Under the pieces are notes generated by a model. The model did no database searches. It worked only from the letters and a program-made list of their open reading frames with translations, and was not told the origin of the DNA. Below are positions 14,407 to 21,655 of a DNA stretch of 41,357 bases, piece by piece. A program made the position numbers and the translations under genes. Source of the stretch: CAZRVH01 sp964603635 (GTDB lineage Bacteria > Patescibacteriota > Gracilibacteria > Peribacterales > Peribacteraceae). The DNA lies in NCBI GenBank assembly GCA_964603635.1, contig CAZRVH010000011.1, positions 1-41,357 on the forward strand, in the 5' to 3' direction. Each line of letters starts with the position of its first letter. The stretch's first letter is position 1.

Positions 14407-14524
14407 CCGTTTGCCCACCTTCGCCAAGGCTCTGGTGGGTTATTTGTACTTTGATTCGCTAGCGCTCATCTGCGTACAAATAAAAATCGCTGGTTCCCGT
14501 CCGGGAGACCAGCGAGGCAAACGG
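14407..14524 (-). promoter_or_regulatory. Attenuator-like terminator and long-range helix in the rplJ leader
   Basis: On the minus strand a strong hairpin CGCTGGT / ACCAGCG (14514-14508 with 14494-14488), extended inside by CCCG/CGGG, is followed by ATTTTTATTT: a Rho-independent terminator about 130 nt before rplJ. The hairpin is enclosed by a 9-bp perfect long-range pairing, CCGTTTGCC (14524-14516) with GGCAAACGG (14415-14407). Another inverted pair, ATTTGTAC / GTACAAAT (14440-14447, 14472-14479), lies just after the terminator. This layout suggests conditional termination. Confidence 0.65.
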
Positions 14525-14625
14525 CACGAATCACCAAGCCGGAGCCGGATGAGCGATGCTGTGTGCCTCGGAGGGGCTTACCTTCGGCCTGCGGCCTAAT
14601 GCCCTCGGTCTTCGGACAGGCCCCC
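14525..14625 (-). ncRNA. Candidate L10 (rplJ) mRNA leader
   Basis: The transcript from the upstream promoter contains the order AAGACCGAGGG, GGCCGCAGGCCGAAGG, then GCCCCTCCGAGG, similar to the L10 leader found before rplJ in many bacteria, which binds L10(L12)4. Boundaries are approximate. The attenuator downstream fits the transcription attenuation known for the Bacillus subtilis rplJL operon. Confidence 0.55.
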
Positions 14626-14653
14626 ATCATAGGGTATTTGAGGACAGAGTCAA
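14626..14653 (-). promoter_or_regulatory. rplJL promoter
   Basis: On the minus strand: TTGACT (14653-14648), 16-nt spacer, TATGAT (14631-14626). The predicted leader is about 270 nt, unusually long here, where most mRNAs appear nearly leaderless. Confidence 0.7.
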
Positions 14654-14685
14654 GGAATTTGTGCCAAATGATATTTTCTCGCTTG

Positions 14686-14770
14686 TAGGTTGTACGTTGT
14701 AGCTTTTATAACCGCACAAAACGTGTTTCTAAGAAATTTCCCCTACACGCTGCAAGCCACAAGCTATACG
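14686..14770. repeat. Degenerate GTTGTAGCTT / AAGCTATACGC intergenic tract
   Basis: The left part reads GCTTGTAGGTTGTACGTTGT and the right part ACGCTGCAAGCCACAAGCT, roughly inverted copies of the same short unit. It lies between the divergent rplJ promoter and dtd. The right end includes TATACG, 8 nt before the dtd ATG. Confidence 0.45.
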
Positions 14771-14778
14771 CTCATCCC

Positions 14779-15252
14779 ATGCGCATCCTCTTGCAGAAAG
14801 TGAAGAACGCCTCCGTCTCCGTTGACGGAAAACCGGTCGGTGAAATCGGCCCAGGATACCTGCTTTTCCTGGGTATTTTGAAGGATGATGCCGACGCGCA
14901 GGCCGCATGGTTAAGTGAGAAAATCCTCGGTTTGCGCCTGTTCCAAGGTGAGGACGGCCCGCCCGGACCCGATGGATCCGTTCGGGTAGGCAAAATCAAC
15001 GATCGATCGATCATGGATATCAACGGCGAGATACTCATCGTCTCCCAGTTCACGCTGGCCGGGGACGTGTCCAAAGGCAACCGTCCCGATTACACGGCAG
15101 CCGCGGACCGGGAGGAAGCGAGGCGCCTGTACGGATACTTCATTGATTGCATGAAGAAAGCGGGCCTTGGGGTCCGGACGGGGGAATTCGGCGCGATGAT
15201 GGAAGTGAGCTTGGTAAATGACGGGCCGGTTACCTTGCTGATTGAGCGATAA
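14779..15252 (+). CDS. dtd: D-aminoacyl-tRNA deacylase
   Basis: Hydrolyses D-aminoacyl-tRNAs (and Gly-tRNA-Ala), recycling tRNA; homodimer. 157 aa. The two family motifs are present: SQFTLAGD (SQFTL, near residue 91) and the cross-subunit NDGPVTLLIE at the C-terminus (Gly-cisPro). RILLQKVKNASVSVDGKPVGEIG is the standard N-terminus. A small insertion (GEDGPPGPDGSVRVGKI, about 57-73) is longer than in the E. coli enzyme. The ATG is 8 nt after TATACG, with no Shine-Dalgarno. The ppGpp synthetase gene follows closely on the same strand. Confidence 0.96.
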   Translation: MRILLQKVKNASVSVDGKPVGEIGPGYLLFLGILKDDADAQAAWLSEKILGLRLFQGEDGPPGPDGSVRVGKINDRSIMDINGEILIVSQFTLAGDVSKGNRPDYTAAADREEARRLYGYFIDCMKKAGLGVRTGEFGAMMEVSLVNDGPVTLLIER

Positions 15253-15295
15253 AAGGGGTGGTGGAGGGTGGGTTTCATCGTATACTCAAGGTCCA

Positions 15296-17275
15296 GTGGC
15301 AACCCGACCGCCCATTGAGACGGCTCGCCAGAGATTCGAGGCTCTGCTTGCAACCTTGCAGCAGAAGCAGCCCGACCTTGTTCCCGATCGTTTGCAATCG
15401 GTGTTTGACCAAGTCGCCGTTTTTTACAAGGACACGCCGCATTGGACGGGGGAATCACTGCTCGATCATTGCCTGGGCGTGCTACGGGAATTCGTCGCCT
15501 TCGCGCCGGACGAGGACTCCGTCGCGGCATGCCTCATCCATCATCTTCTTTTGGAGGAAGGGCAGGAGGGCTGGACGTTGGAGGAGATCGAACAGACGTT
15601 CGGCAAGGAAACGGCGGGGGTGTTAAGCGATTTGCGCCTGCTGTCGCGCATCACGATGAAGAACAAACGCCTGGGGGTGGAAAGCCTGCGCCTCATGTTC
15701 CTGCGCGTCGCCCATGACGAACGTGCGCTCATCCTGGCGCTCTGCCATCAGTTGTACGTGATGGAATTCCTGCCGACCATGACGTTGGAAGACAGGCGGG
15801 CGCTCTGCCAAGACGTATTGAGCCTGTTTGCGCCGGTGTCCGCACGCATGGGTATCTACTCGCTGAAGCATCGACTGGAGTCCAAGGCGTTTCCCGTCCT
15901 CTATCCGGTCGACAGCGAGCGTATCGCCGAGCAGTTGCAGCAGCTGTACGAAAAGCACGGTGATTTCCTGAACCATGCCGTCCGTTCACTTAGCAATTTC
16001 CTGGAGCAAGAGGGGATGCCCGTACGTATCGAAGTGAGGGAGAAACACCCGTACAGCATCTTCCAGAAAATGAAGAACAAGACGATTTCCCACGTGGAGG
16101 ATCTGTACGATCTTTTCGCGTTCCGCGTGATCGTCCGGGACGAAGCGCAGTGCTACCAGACCCTGGGTCTTCTGCATCGTATCGGCCGTCCCATCGCGCA
16201 TCGTTTCAAAGATTACATCGCGTTTCCCAAGCCCAACGGATACAAGAGCTTGCACACCACGCTGGCGAATATCCCCGGCATGCCCGGGAATATCATGGCG
16301 GAGGTGCAGATCCGCACGGAGAGCATGCATCGCGAGGCGAAATTCGGCGTCGCGGCGCACTGGAGTTACAAGGAAGGGGGGGATATCGGCCAGACGTTGC
16401 GCCGTTCCCGGCTGGAACATGCCTTTTCCGCCGAAACGCAGGAGGATGCTTCTTTGCCCGCGCCCTTGTCGGATCATATCTTCGTCCTGACACCGAGGGG
16501 CGATATCGTCGAACTGCCGGAGCATGCGACGCCCTTGGATTTCGCGTTCCACGTCCATACGGACGTGGGCCTCACCTTCCGCGCCGCACGCGTGAACGGG
16601 TCCATCGTTCCCATGGACTACCAACTGGAGAACGGGGACATCGTGGAAGTCATACGCAGCGGCGATGCCCGTCCGTCCCCTCGCTGGATGACGCTTTTGA
16701 AGACCGCGTCCGCCCGCAACCGCCTGAAGAAATTCCTGGTGACCAAGGATCGCCCGCTGTTCCTTAGCCGAGGCAGGGATCTCCTGAACAAAGAGCTCAT
16801 CCGCCGCCGCCTGCCTCCCCTGGATATCTCGCTCACCATCCTGCGCGAGGTGGACGGGGAGCGGCTCGCGTTGCGCGATCGCGAGGACCTGCTCGCGAAG
16901 ATCGGGCAGGGGGCGCAGAACGTCGCGACGTTGTTGCCGAGGATCAAGGCATTGGGAATGGAGGTGCGGAAAAAGAAGCCGGATCCGGTCTGTCCCGTGG
17001 ATGACGCATGCGTCGCCCGGGTGGAGAGTTCGGTTCCCATGCCGACGCGTTTCGCACGCTGCTGCAAGGCAGACGAATTGCGTCCGCCCAAACTCATGGG
17101 AGTCATCGGACGCGATGGGGAAGTGCGCATTCATTCCGCGCAGTGCGTGCTCCTGAAGCACGTGAATCCGGAACGCCTGATGGGAGTGTCGTGGGTCGTG
17201 CCCGTCGCGAAGAAGCCAAAACTCTCAAAGCGCATCAAAAACGCTGCATTGGCTCTGGCGAGAGGAGGGAAGTGA
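15296..17275 (+). CDS. relA: Rel-type (p)ppGpp synthetase with degenerate hydrolase centre
   Basis: Stringent-response alarmone enzyme, 659 aa from GTG 15296. Domains: degenerate HD hydrolase (about 30-180), synthetase (about 235-370; DLFAFRVIVRD, DYIAFPKPNGYKSLHTT, EVQIRTESMHREAKFGVAAHW), TGS (about 400-460), helical region, and a zinc-finger-like end (RCCKADE...HSAQC). No ACT domain is visible. The hydrolase motif HDxxED is IHHLLLEE (H82, H83, E87, E88), so Mn-dependent ppGpp hydrolysis is probably lost, as in E. coli RelA. Start: an in-frame TTG 15242 inside dtd would add a Gly-rich stretch; GTG 15296 has TATACT 9 nt upstream and AAGG 5 nt upstream. Confidence 0.92.
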   Translation: MATRPPIETARQRFEALLATLQQKQPDLVPDRLQSVFDQVAVFYKDTPHWTGESLLDHCLGVLREFVAFAPDEDSVAACLIHHLLLEEGQEGWTLEEIEQTFGKETAGVLSDLRLLSRITMKNKRLGVESLRLMFLRVAHDERALILALCHQLYVMEFLPTMTLEDRRALCQDVLSLFAPVSARMGIYSLKHRLESKAFPVLYPVDSERIAEQLQQLYEKHGDFLNHAVRSLSNFLEQEGMPVRIEVREKHPYSIFQKMKNKTISHVEDLYDLFAFRVIVRDEAQCYQTLGLLHRIGRPIAHRFKDYIAFPKPNGYKSLHTTLANIPGMPGNIMAEVQIRTESMHREAKFGVAAHWSYKEGGDIGQTLRRSRLEHAFSAETQEDASLPAPLSDHIFVLTPRGDIVELPEHATPLDFAFHVHTDVGLTFRAARVNGSIVPMDYQLENGDIVEVIRSGDARPSPRWMTLLKTASARNRLKKFLVTKDRPLFLSRGRDLLNKELIRRRLPPLDISLTILREVDGERLALRDREDLLAKIGQGAQNVATLLPRIKALGMEVRKKKPDPVCPVDDACVARVESSVPMPTRFARCCKADELRPPKLMGVIGRDGEVRIHSAQCVLLKHVNPERLMGVSWVVPVAKKPKLSKRIKNAALALARGGK

Positions 17276-17278
17276 GTA

Positions 17279-17284
17279 TATAAT
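17279..17284 (+). promoter_or_regulatory. -10 box of the FcoT-like gene
   Basis: A perfect TATAAT starts 4 nt after the relA stop and 9 nt before the next ATG. No good -35 lies at 16-18 nt. The transcript would have 0-4 nt of leader. Confidence 0.5.
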
Positions 17285-17293
17285 ACTTTACTT

Positions 17294-17761
17294 ATGGAAC
17301 TTTCAGAGCAAATCCTTGGCAGTTTTTATAAACCGGAAGTCATTCATACGAAGTCCGTAGAAAGGATTGGAAAAGGGAAGGTAAAAGTGATGTACGCATT
17401 CCCTGATTACCATAGAACGATCGTAGATATGGGACATGTCGGTATGTCTCAAATGAATGAAGGGCTTGTCGAAGGATTGTACTGTGCGATCGGCTATGCC
17501 ATTGAAGAGGGACATCTGAACGTCGAGGCAAATATCCAATCATTCATTCGTCGCATGGCCGAGGCTTTGTTCATGAAACAGAACATTTCCTTCCGAAAAA
17601 TGCTGAAGCCGCAGGAACAAGCCACATTGATTATTACAGTGACAGAGCAAGTCCAGGAAAAAATCCGCGGACAATACTATGCCGTGGTTTCGCACATCGA
17701 CGGATTTATGAGAGGGGAAGTGGAGTGCTGGCTTCCAAAGAAAGAGTCAGTAGCTCATTGA
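17294..17761 (+). CDS. FcoT-like hot-dog thioesterase
   Basis: 155 aa, similar in layout to FcoT-type acyl-CoA thioesterases (Rv0098 of Mycobacterium): an N-terminal strand region, then a TIVDMGHVGMSQMNEGLVEGLYCAIGYAI segment matching the family's central helix (GH..., conserved Asn), then EALFMKQNISFRKMLKPQE (family: S-x-RFRKPL-x-P), then two strands ending IDGFMRGEVECWLP. It would cleave an acyl thioester; the substrate is unknown. It lacks a Shine-Dalgarno; TATAAT is 9 nt upstream. AT-richer than its neighbours, possibly acquired. Alternative: another hot-dog protein such as a dehydratase. Confidence 0.6.
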   Translation: MELSEQILGSFYKPEVIHTKSVERIGKGKVKVMYAFPDYHRTIVDMGHVGMSQMNEGLVEGLYCAIGYAIEEGHLNVEANIQSFIRRMAEALFMKQNISFRKMLKPQEQATLIITVTEQVQEKIRGQYYAVVSHIDGFMRGEVECWLPKKESVAH

Positions 17762-17763
17762 TC

Positions 17764-17812
17764 CACGGTTCGCCCTTCGACGGTGCTCAGGGTGACAAGG
17801 CTCACCGTGACA
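17764..17812. repeat. Nested REP-like palindromes
   Basis: An outer unit CACGGTTCG...AGGCTCACCGTGACA is interrupted by an inner unit CCCTTCGAC...GCTCAGGGTGACA (17773-17797). Both belong to the short palindromes (TTCGAC...GGCTC) scattered in many genomes. The nested order implies that one copy inserted into another. Confidence 0.65.
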
Positions 17813-17815
17813 CTC

Positions 17816-17857
17816 TTATTGATCGAGCAAGTCCTTCAGCACCTTCTCCGTCAGCGC
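17816..17857 (-). pseudogene. Displaced duplicate of the tig 3' end
   Basis: Read on the minus strand, these 14 codons give ALTEKVLKDLLDQ and a stop, while the working tig gene ends ALTEKVIRELLD and a stop (17959-17921). Nine aligned residues are identical but six of those use a different codon (for example GCG/GCC, CTG/CTT, ACG/ACA, GAG/GAA, GTG/GTA). This copy is GC-rich and host-like; the working end is AT-richer. It has no start of its own and lies 63 nt beyond the tig stop. Confidence 0.75.
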
Positions 17858-17878
17858 GTGGTTCGGCAGGCTCACCAC
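17858..17878. repeat. REP-like palindrome between the two tig ends
   Basis: GTGGTTCGGCAGGCTCACCA plus a final C: the arms GTGG and CCAC close a short hairpin. It is the same family as the outer unit at 17764-17812 and the unit at 38731-38752. It directly abuts the displaced tig end. Confidence 0.6.
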
Positions 17879-17920
17879 AGGCTACTCCTCGATTGATGGT
17901 GGGGGTACGAGACTATGCGA

Positions 17921-19195
17921 TTAATCCAGCAATTCGCGTATTACCTTTTCTGTAAGGGCTCTATACCGCAGCTCCTGGTAGAGCTCGCCTTTTCGTTCCC
18001 ATTCGCGCTTGGCGGCGGCCTGCTTGTCTTCCGGCAGGTCGAGCAGGAACGTATCGAACGTCTGCTGCATCTGTTCGTCGGTGACGTCGGTCTTGCGCTC
18101 CTCGATCAATTTGCCGATACCCAGGCGCAGCTTCCAGCGTTCCTCGGCGCGCTTCTTGAATTCCTCCTCCATGCCCTTGGCATCCTTGCCTTCGCTCTTC
18201 AACGCGTCCTCCAGGCTGATTTTCCGCGCGGCCAGCTGCTCGCTCCATTCGGAGATCAGGTGGCGCATCTCGTCGTCGATCAATTCCTCGGCGATCTCCA
18301 CCTGCGTGTGTTCGCGGATGAGGTCCATGAGCTCGCGCTCGCGGCGCATGCGGTCGAACTGCTCTTCCTGGTCCGCAATGCTCTTTTCGATCATGTCTTT
18401 GAAGGCCTTGGCTGACTCTTGGTGCAGCTTCTCCTTCGCGAACTGGTCGGTGAGCTCGGGGAGCGTCACTTCTTCCACCCCGTGGACGGTGACGTGGAAA
18501 TTGGCCTTCTTGCCGCGCAGTTCCTCCATCTGGAATTTCTCCGGCAGCACGAGGGCGAAGTGCTTGTGATCGCCTTTCTTGAGTCCGACAAGCTCCGGTT
18601 CGAAGCCTGGGAGCAGGTTGCTCTTGCCGATCACGATGTTGTAACGCTCCGCGCTCATGCCGGGAATCTCCATCTCCTTGTCATCCGTCGCCTTGAAATC
18701 GACCGTCACCTGGTCACCGTCCTTCGCGGCGCGATCGACCGGCTGCACCATGCGGTGCTCCTGCAAAACGCTGTCCAGCACGCGCTGGATGTCTTTCGGG
18801 TCGACGGGGTGGGGCTTCTTCTCCACCTTGATCTTGTCGGCTTTCTTGATGGTCACTTCGGGCTTTTCCACGAAGGTCACCTTCAGCGTCACCGGCATAC
18901 GGGACACGGCTTCCACGCGCGGGGGCATGATGGGCTTCAGGCCGTGCTCGTCCACCATCGGCTGCAGGTGTGTCTTCAGCAGGACGCGGATGGATTCTTC
19001 GAACAGATTGTCCTCGCCCACGCGCTCGCGCACCTTGTCCGCGGGGGCGTGGCCCGGGCGGAATCCCTTCACCTCCACGTGCTGCCCGACGTGCTTCAGC
19101 GCTTCGGCTTCCGCCGCGGCGTACTCTTCTTCGGTAAACGTGGCGGTCACGGAGACACGCGATTTCTTCTGACGTTCAATGGGAAAGCGGGACAT
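17921..19195 (-). CDS. tig: Trigger factor
   Basis: Ribosome-associated chaperone and peptidyl-prolyl isomerase, 424 aa. Order: ribosome-binding N-terminal domain (signature GFRPGHAPADKVRER near 50-64, equivalent to GFRxGxxP), PPIase (FKBP-like, about 150-235; DGDQVTVDFKA, IGKSNLLPGFEPELVGLKKGD), then the C-terminal arms. ATG 19195 was chosen; an upstream in-frame start would add 9 residues. There is no Shine-Dalgarno. It follows secF by 50 nt with a 20-bp palindrome between them, so it is probably in one transcript. Odd: the last 12 codons are AT-rich and have a GC-rich, partly recoded copy 63 nt downstream, separated by repeats. Confidence 0.95.
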   Translation of the reverse strand: MSRFPIERQKKSRVSVTATFTEEEYAAAEAEALKHVGQHVEVKGFRPGHAPADKVRERVGEDNLFEESIRVLLKTHLQPMVDEHGLKPIMPPRVEAVSRMPVTLKVTFVEKPEVTIKKADKIKVEKKPHPVDPKDIQRVLDSVLQEHRMVQPVDRAAKDGDQVTVDFKATDDKEMEIPGMSAERYNIVIGKSNLLPGFEPELVGLKKGDHKHFALVLPEKFQMEELRGKKANFHVTVHGVEEVTLPELTDQFAKEKLHQESAKAFKDMIEKSIADQEEQFDRMRRERELMDLIREHTQVEIAEELIDDEMRHLISEWSEQLAARKISLEDALKSEGKDAKGMEEEFKKRAEERWKLRLGIGKLIEERKTDVTDEQMQQTFDTFLLDLPEDKQAAAKREWERKGELYQELRYRALTEKVIRELLD

Positions 19196-19211
19196 ATTGT
19201 GATGACGGTCG

Positions 19212-19231
19212 GGGCGTAGCATGCTACGCCC
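19212..19231. repeat. 20-bp perfect palindrome between secF and tig
   Basis: GGGCGTAGCATGCTACGCCC. It differs at two symmetric positions from the palindrome at 34722-34741 inside the RAYT transposase gene, so it is a candidate REP of that transposase. Confidence 0.75.
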
Positions 19232-19245
19232 TTACGGGAAGGAGA

Positions 19246-20148
19246 TTATTTCTTATCCGTATGCTTCCTCCAGAACACCAGCAGCGGGGCCGCGACGAAG
19301 AAGGAAGAGTACGTACCGATGACGGTTCCGATGATGAGCGCCAGCATGAACCAGCGGATGCTTTCGGAGCCGAAGAAGAACAGGGCGAAGAGCATGATGA
19401 GTGCGCCCAGACCCGTGTTCAGGGTACGCGTGAGGGTCTGCTTCAAGCTGCGGTTGGTGATTTCCTCGAAGCCGCCGCGCTTGTCCTCGTTCATGTTGTC
19501 ACGGATGCGGTCGAAGATGACGATCGTGTCGGACACCGAGTATCCCATGATGCTCAGCAAGGCCGAGATGAACAGCGTGTCCACCTGGAACGTCGTGTAA
19601 TGGCTGAGGATGGTGAAGATTCCCAGCGTGATGACGATGTCATGCACAAGGGCGAGGATCGCCACCGTTCCGAAGGACCAGGGGCTGAACTGCTTGGGAA
19701 TCTTGCGGAACGCGAAGGCGATGTAGCAGATGATCGCCGCCACGGCCGTAGCGAGCGCCCAGAAGGCGCGTGACTTGAGGTTCGCTCCCACCGAGGGGCC
19801 GATGGTCGTGTACTGCAATTCGCGGACGTCACCCAAGGTGTTTTTGAGGTGCGTCAGGAGCTTCGTATGATCCTCGTTGCTGAGGTTACGCATGCGGGCG
19901 AAGTACGTTTCCGTCTTCGTCTTGGTGATTGCCGGCGCAACGGCTCCATCCGTTCCTTTCTGGAAAGACTCGAACGCCGAGGCGAGGTCGGCCTGCGTCT
20001 TGGTGGCCGCGAGTTCCACTTCCATCTGCGTGCCGCCCGTGAATTCGATGCTGAGCTGGGGGCCCGGATTGAAGAGGAGTACGAACGAAGTGATCATCAG
20101 CAGGGCTGAGATCGGCAAAAGGACTTTGGCGAGGCGTGTGAAGATCAT
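19246..20148 (-). CDS. secF: Protein translocase subunit SecF
   Basis: Partner of SecD that pulls translocating proteins out using the proton gradient. 300 aa from ATG 20148: TM1 about 10-28, then IEFTGGTQ (family motif) in the periplasmic/external domain, then five TMs with MGYSVSDTIVIFDRIRDN (family motif) near 215-232. The longer upstream frame is rejected because TTGTCA-17-TACTCT ends 9 nt before this ATG. secD is not adjacent: the gene upstream is an unrelated exported protein, so secD must lie elsewhere. tig follows. Confidence 0.95.
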   Translation of the reverse strand: MIFTRLAKVLLPISALLMITSFVLLFNPGPQLSIEFTGGTQMEVELAATKTQADLASAFESFQKGTDGAVAPAITKTKTETYFARMRNLSNEDHTKLLTHLKNTLGDVRELQYTTIGPSVGANLKSRAFWALATAVAAIICYIAFAFRKIPKQFSPWSFGTVAILALVHDIVITLGIFTILSHYTTFQVDTLFISALLSIMGYSVSDTIVIFDRIRDNMNEDKRGGFEEITNRSLKQTLTRTLNTGLGALIMLFALFFFGSESIRWFMLALIIGTVIGTYSSFFVAAPLLVFWRKHTDKK

Positions 20149-20157
20149 CGGAGCGCT

Positions 20158-20186
20158 AGAGTAGCGGATGAGAGAGGGGGTGACAA
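20158..20186 (-). promoter_or_regulatory. secF(-tig) promoter
   Basis: On the minus strand: TTGTCA (20186-20181), 17-nt spacer, TACTCT (20163-20158), ATG 9 nt later. The predicted mRNA is nearly leaderless. Confidence 0.7.
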
Positions 20187-20227
20187 AGGGGTTTTTACGG
20201 GTTTGAGAGTATAGGATGGGAAACGAA

Positions 20228-20365
20228 ATGACCAATCATCACATTCCCCGCCCGAACGTACCGTTCGGTATGGGCGGGCAATCACCAATGAATGACCAAA
20301 TGGTAAATTTCCAATTATTAAAACATAGAGAATCCGTTTATTGACGGTTGATTATTGGTCATTGG
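20228..20365. repeat. ATGACCAAT-type tract with a REP-like hairpin inside
   Basis: AATGACCAATCAT (20228 onward), CACCAATGAATGACCAAAT (about 20282-20301) and GATTATTGGTCATTGG (about 20349-20364) are variants of the tract seen at 9177-9250. It is interrupted by a GC-rich hairpin, CCCGCCC (20247-20253) / GGGCGGG (20272-20278), with an inner stem CGAACG / CGTTCG. No gene is present. Confidence 0.65.
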
Positions 20366-20373
20366 ATGTTCTT

Positions 20374-21546
20374 TTAGCGGGGAATAGTGAGGATGAGGCG
20401 ATTCCCTTCGCGCTCGACGTTCCAACGAATGGCGCCCTTCGCGTCCGGGAAGAACCTGTGCAGCGCGGCTTCGTCTGCAGACAGGGTGAAGTCGAATCCC
20501 GTTCCCGATCCGGACAGCGCCTCCATTCCCTTGTTCAGTCCGTCCTGCGTATCGGACAGAACCACCGATGATCCTTGCGTCGCGGTGACCAGGCTTCCGT
20601 TGGTGCCGTTGCGCGTACTGGTTTCGACGGTGAATCCGTTTTTTGATTCCGACGTGCGTGTTGCGGCGTCATCCGACAGGCGGACGCCGGTGTAGGAAAA
20701 CTGATCATCCAGGGGGAGTTCCACGACCTCTACACCCGCCTTGGCGCTGGCGAAGGAGTCGTGCAGCTTCTTGATTCCGTCCCGAACCGATACGGGCGTA
20801 CCCGCCTTCCCCGCGACGGAGAATGAATCCCCGGCGAGGCGGATGCTGGTGCCGCGTTCCACCAGGGGCCAGATGTCATACGCGGGGCTGAGCGCGGATC
20901 CGAAAAGCGATGTCGCGACGGTGCGGATGCCGCTTTGGGCCAATGTCCGTGCGCTTGCGGAAAGGACCGAGCCGAGCGACCCGGGCAGGTCGCCTTCGGG
21001 CAGGACGATGCGTATCGCATCCGCTTTTAGTTGGATCGCGACGGGTTTTGTCGGTGCAAAGACCGTGCTTGCCGCCGACGGCTTCATGCCGACGCCCGGG
21101 AATGTCAGGTAGGCGGCGGGTCCGTCGCGAAGGTATCCCTTCATTTCTTCATAAGATTTCTCCTCGGACAACCTGCCTTCCCCCTCGCCGATCATGCCCT
21201 GCACGGATGCGTCCGAGGCACTGATGCTGAAACGCATGCCGACGGGCGCGGCTTTCGCGTCGAAGATCACCCAGGCGGGGGATCCGCCCGTCAGTGTAAC
21301 GAGGGCTACGTCCACGGGGTGGTCGGGGAGCGCGATGGAATCGAATCCGGTGACGTACGTTTGCAACGTGAGCATGCTTCCGCGATCCGCGTTACGCACA
21401 AGTGCCAAGGTTTGCGCTGCCGGAAGGATATCCGCGGGATCATTCTCCGATCCCTGCGCCAGGAAAATGACGCCCGCACCCAAAGAGACGGCGAGAACAC
21501 CGCCTGCGATAGCGACCGCGATGTGTGTGGGCATCGAGTACTTCAT
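20374..21546 (-). CDS. Exported/anchored protein of unknown function, 390 aa
   Basis: Not recognised. One N-terminal TM (about 8-30, VAIAGGVLAVSLGAGVIFLA) anchors a large external domain rich in Ser, Ala, Gly and Asp, with alternating strands, a layout like DUF3352-type surface proteins. No cysteine pair or catalytic motif is obvious. ATG 21546 lies 6 nt after TAAGAT, with no Shine-Dalgarno. It is separated from secF by a repeat tract, and from orphan gene B (same strand, upstream) by a terminator, so it is a single-gene unit. Confidence 0.75.
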   Translation of the reverse strand: MKYSMPTHIAVAIAGGVLAVSLGAGVIFLAQGSENDPADILPAAQTLALVRNADRGSMLTLQTYVTGFDSIALPDHPVDVALVTLTGGSPAWVIFDAKAAPVGMRFSISASDASVQGMIGEGEGRLSEEKSYEEMKGYLRDGPAAYLTFPGVGMKPSAASTVFAPTKPVAIQLKADAIRIVLPEGDLPGSLGSVLSASARTLAQSGIRTVATSLFGSALSPAYDIWPLVERGTSIRLAGDSFSVAGKAGTPVSVRDGIKKLHDSFASAKAGVEVVELPLDDQFSYTGVRLSDDAATRTSESKNGFTVETSTRNGTNGSLVTATQGSSVVLSDTQDGLNKGMEALSGSGTGFDFTLSADEAALHRFFPDAKGAIRWNVEREGNRLILTIPR

Positions 21547-21604
21547 GGGCGCATCTTATATGGTCCAACGATGATATGGCCATACGTATTCCTCTTCTTT
21601 TTCA

Positions 21605-21633
21605 TATAAAAAACCGCTCCGAGATGGAGCGGT
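21605..21633 (-). terminator. Rho-independent terminator of gene B
   Basis: On the minus strand the stem CCGCTCC / GGAGCGG (loop ATCTC) is followed by TTTTTTATA. It lies 24 nt after gene B's stop. Confidence 0.85.
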
Positions 21634-21655
21634 CGTGAGTCCACGAGGAAAGGAT

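Noticed and set aside
15242..15295. Upstream TTG start for the ppGpp synthetase
   Set aside because: It would overlap dtd and add a Gly-rich, non-conserved stretch; GTG 15296 has a -10 box and AAGG nearby.
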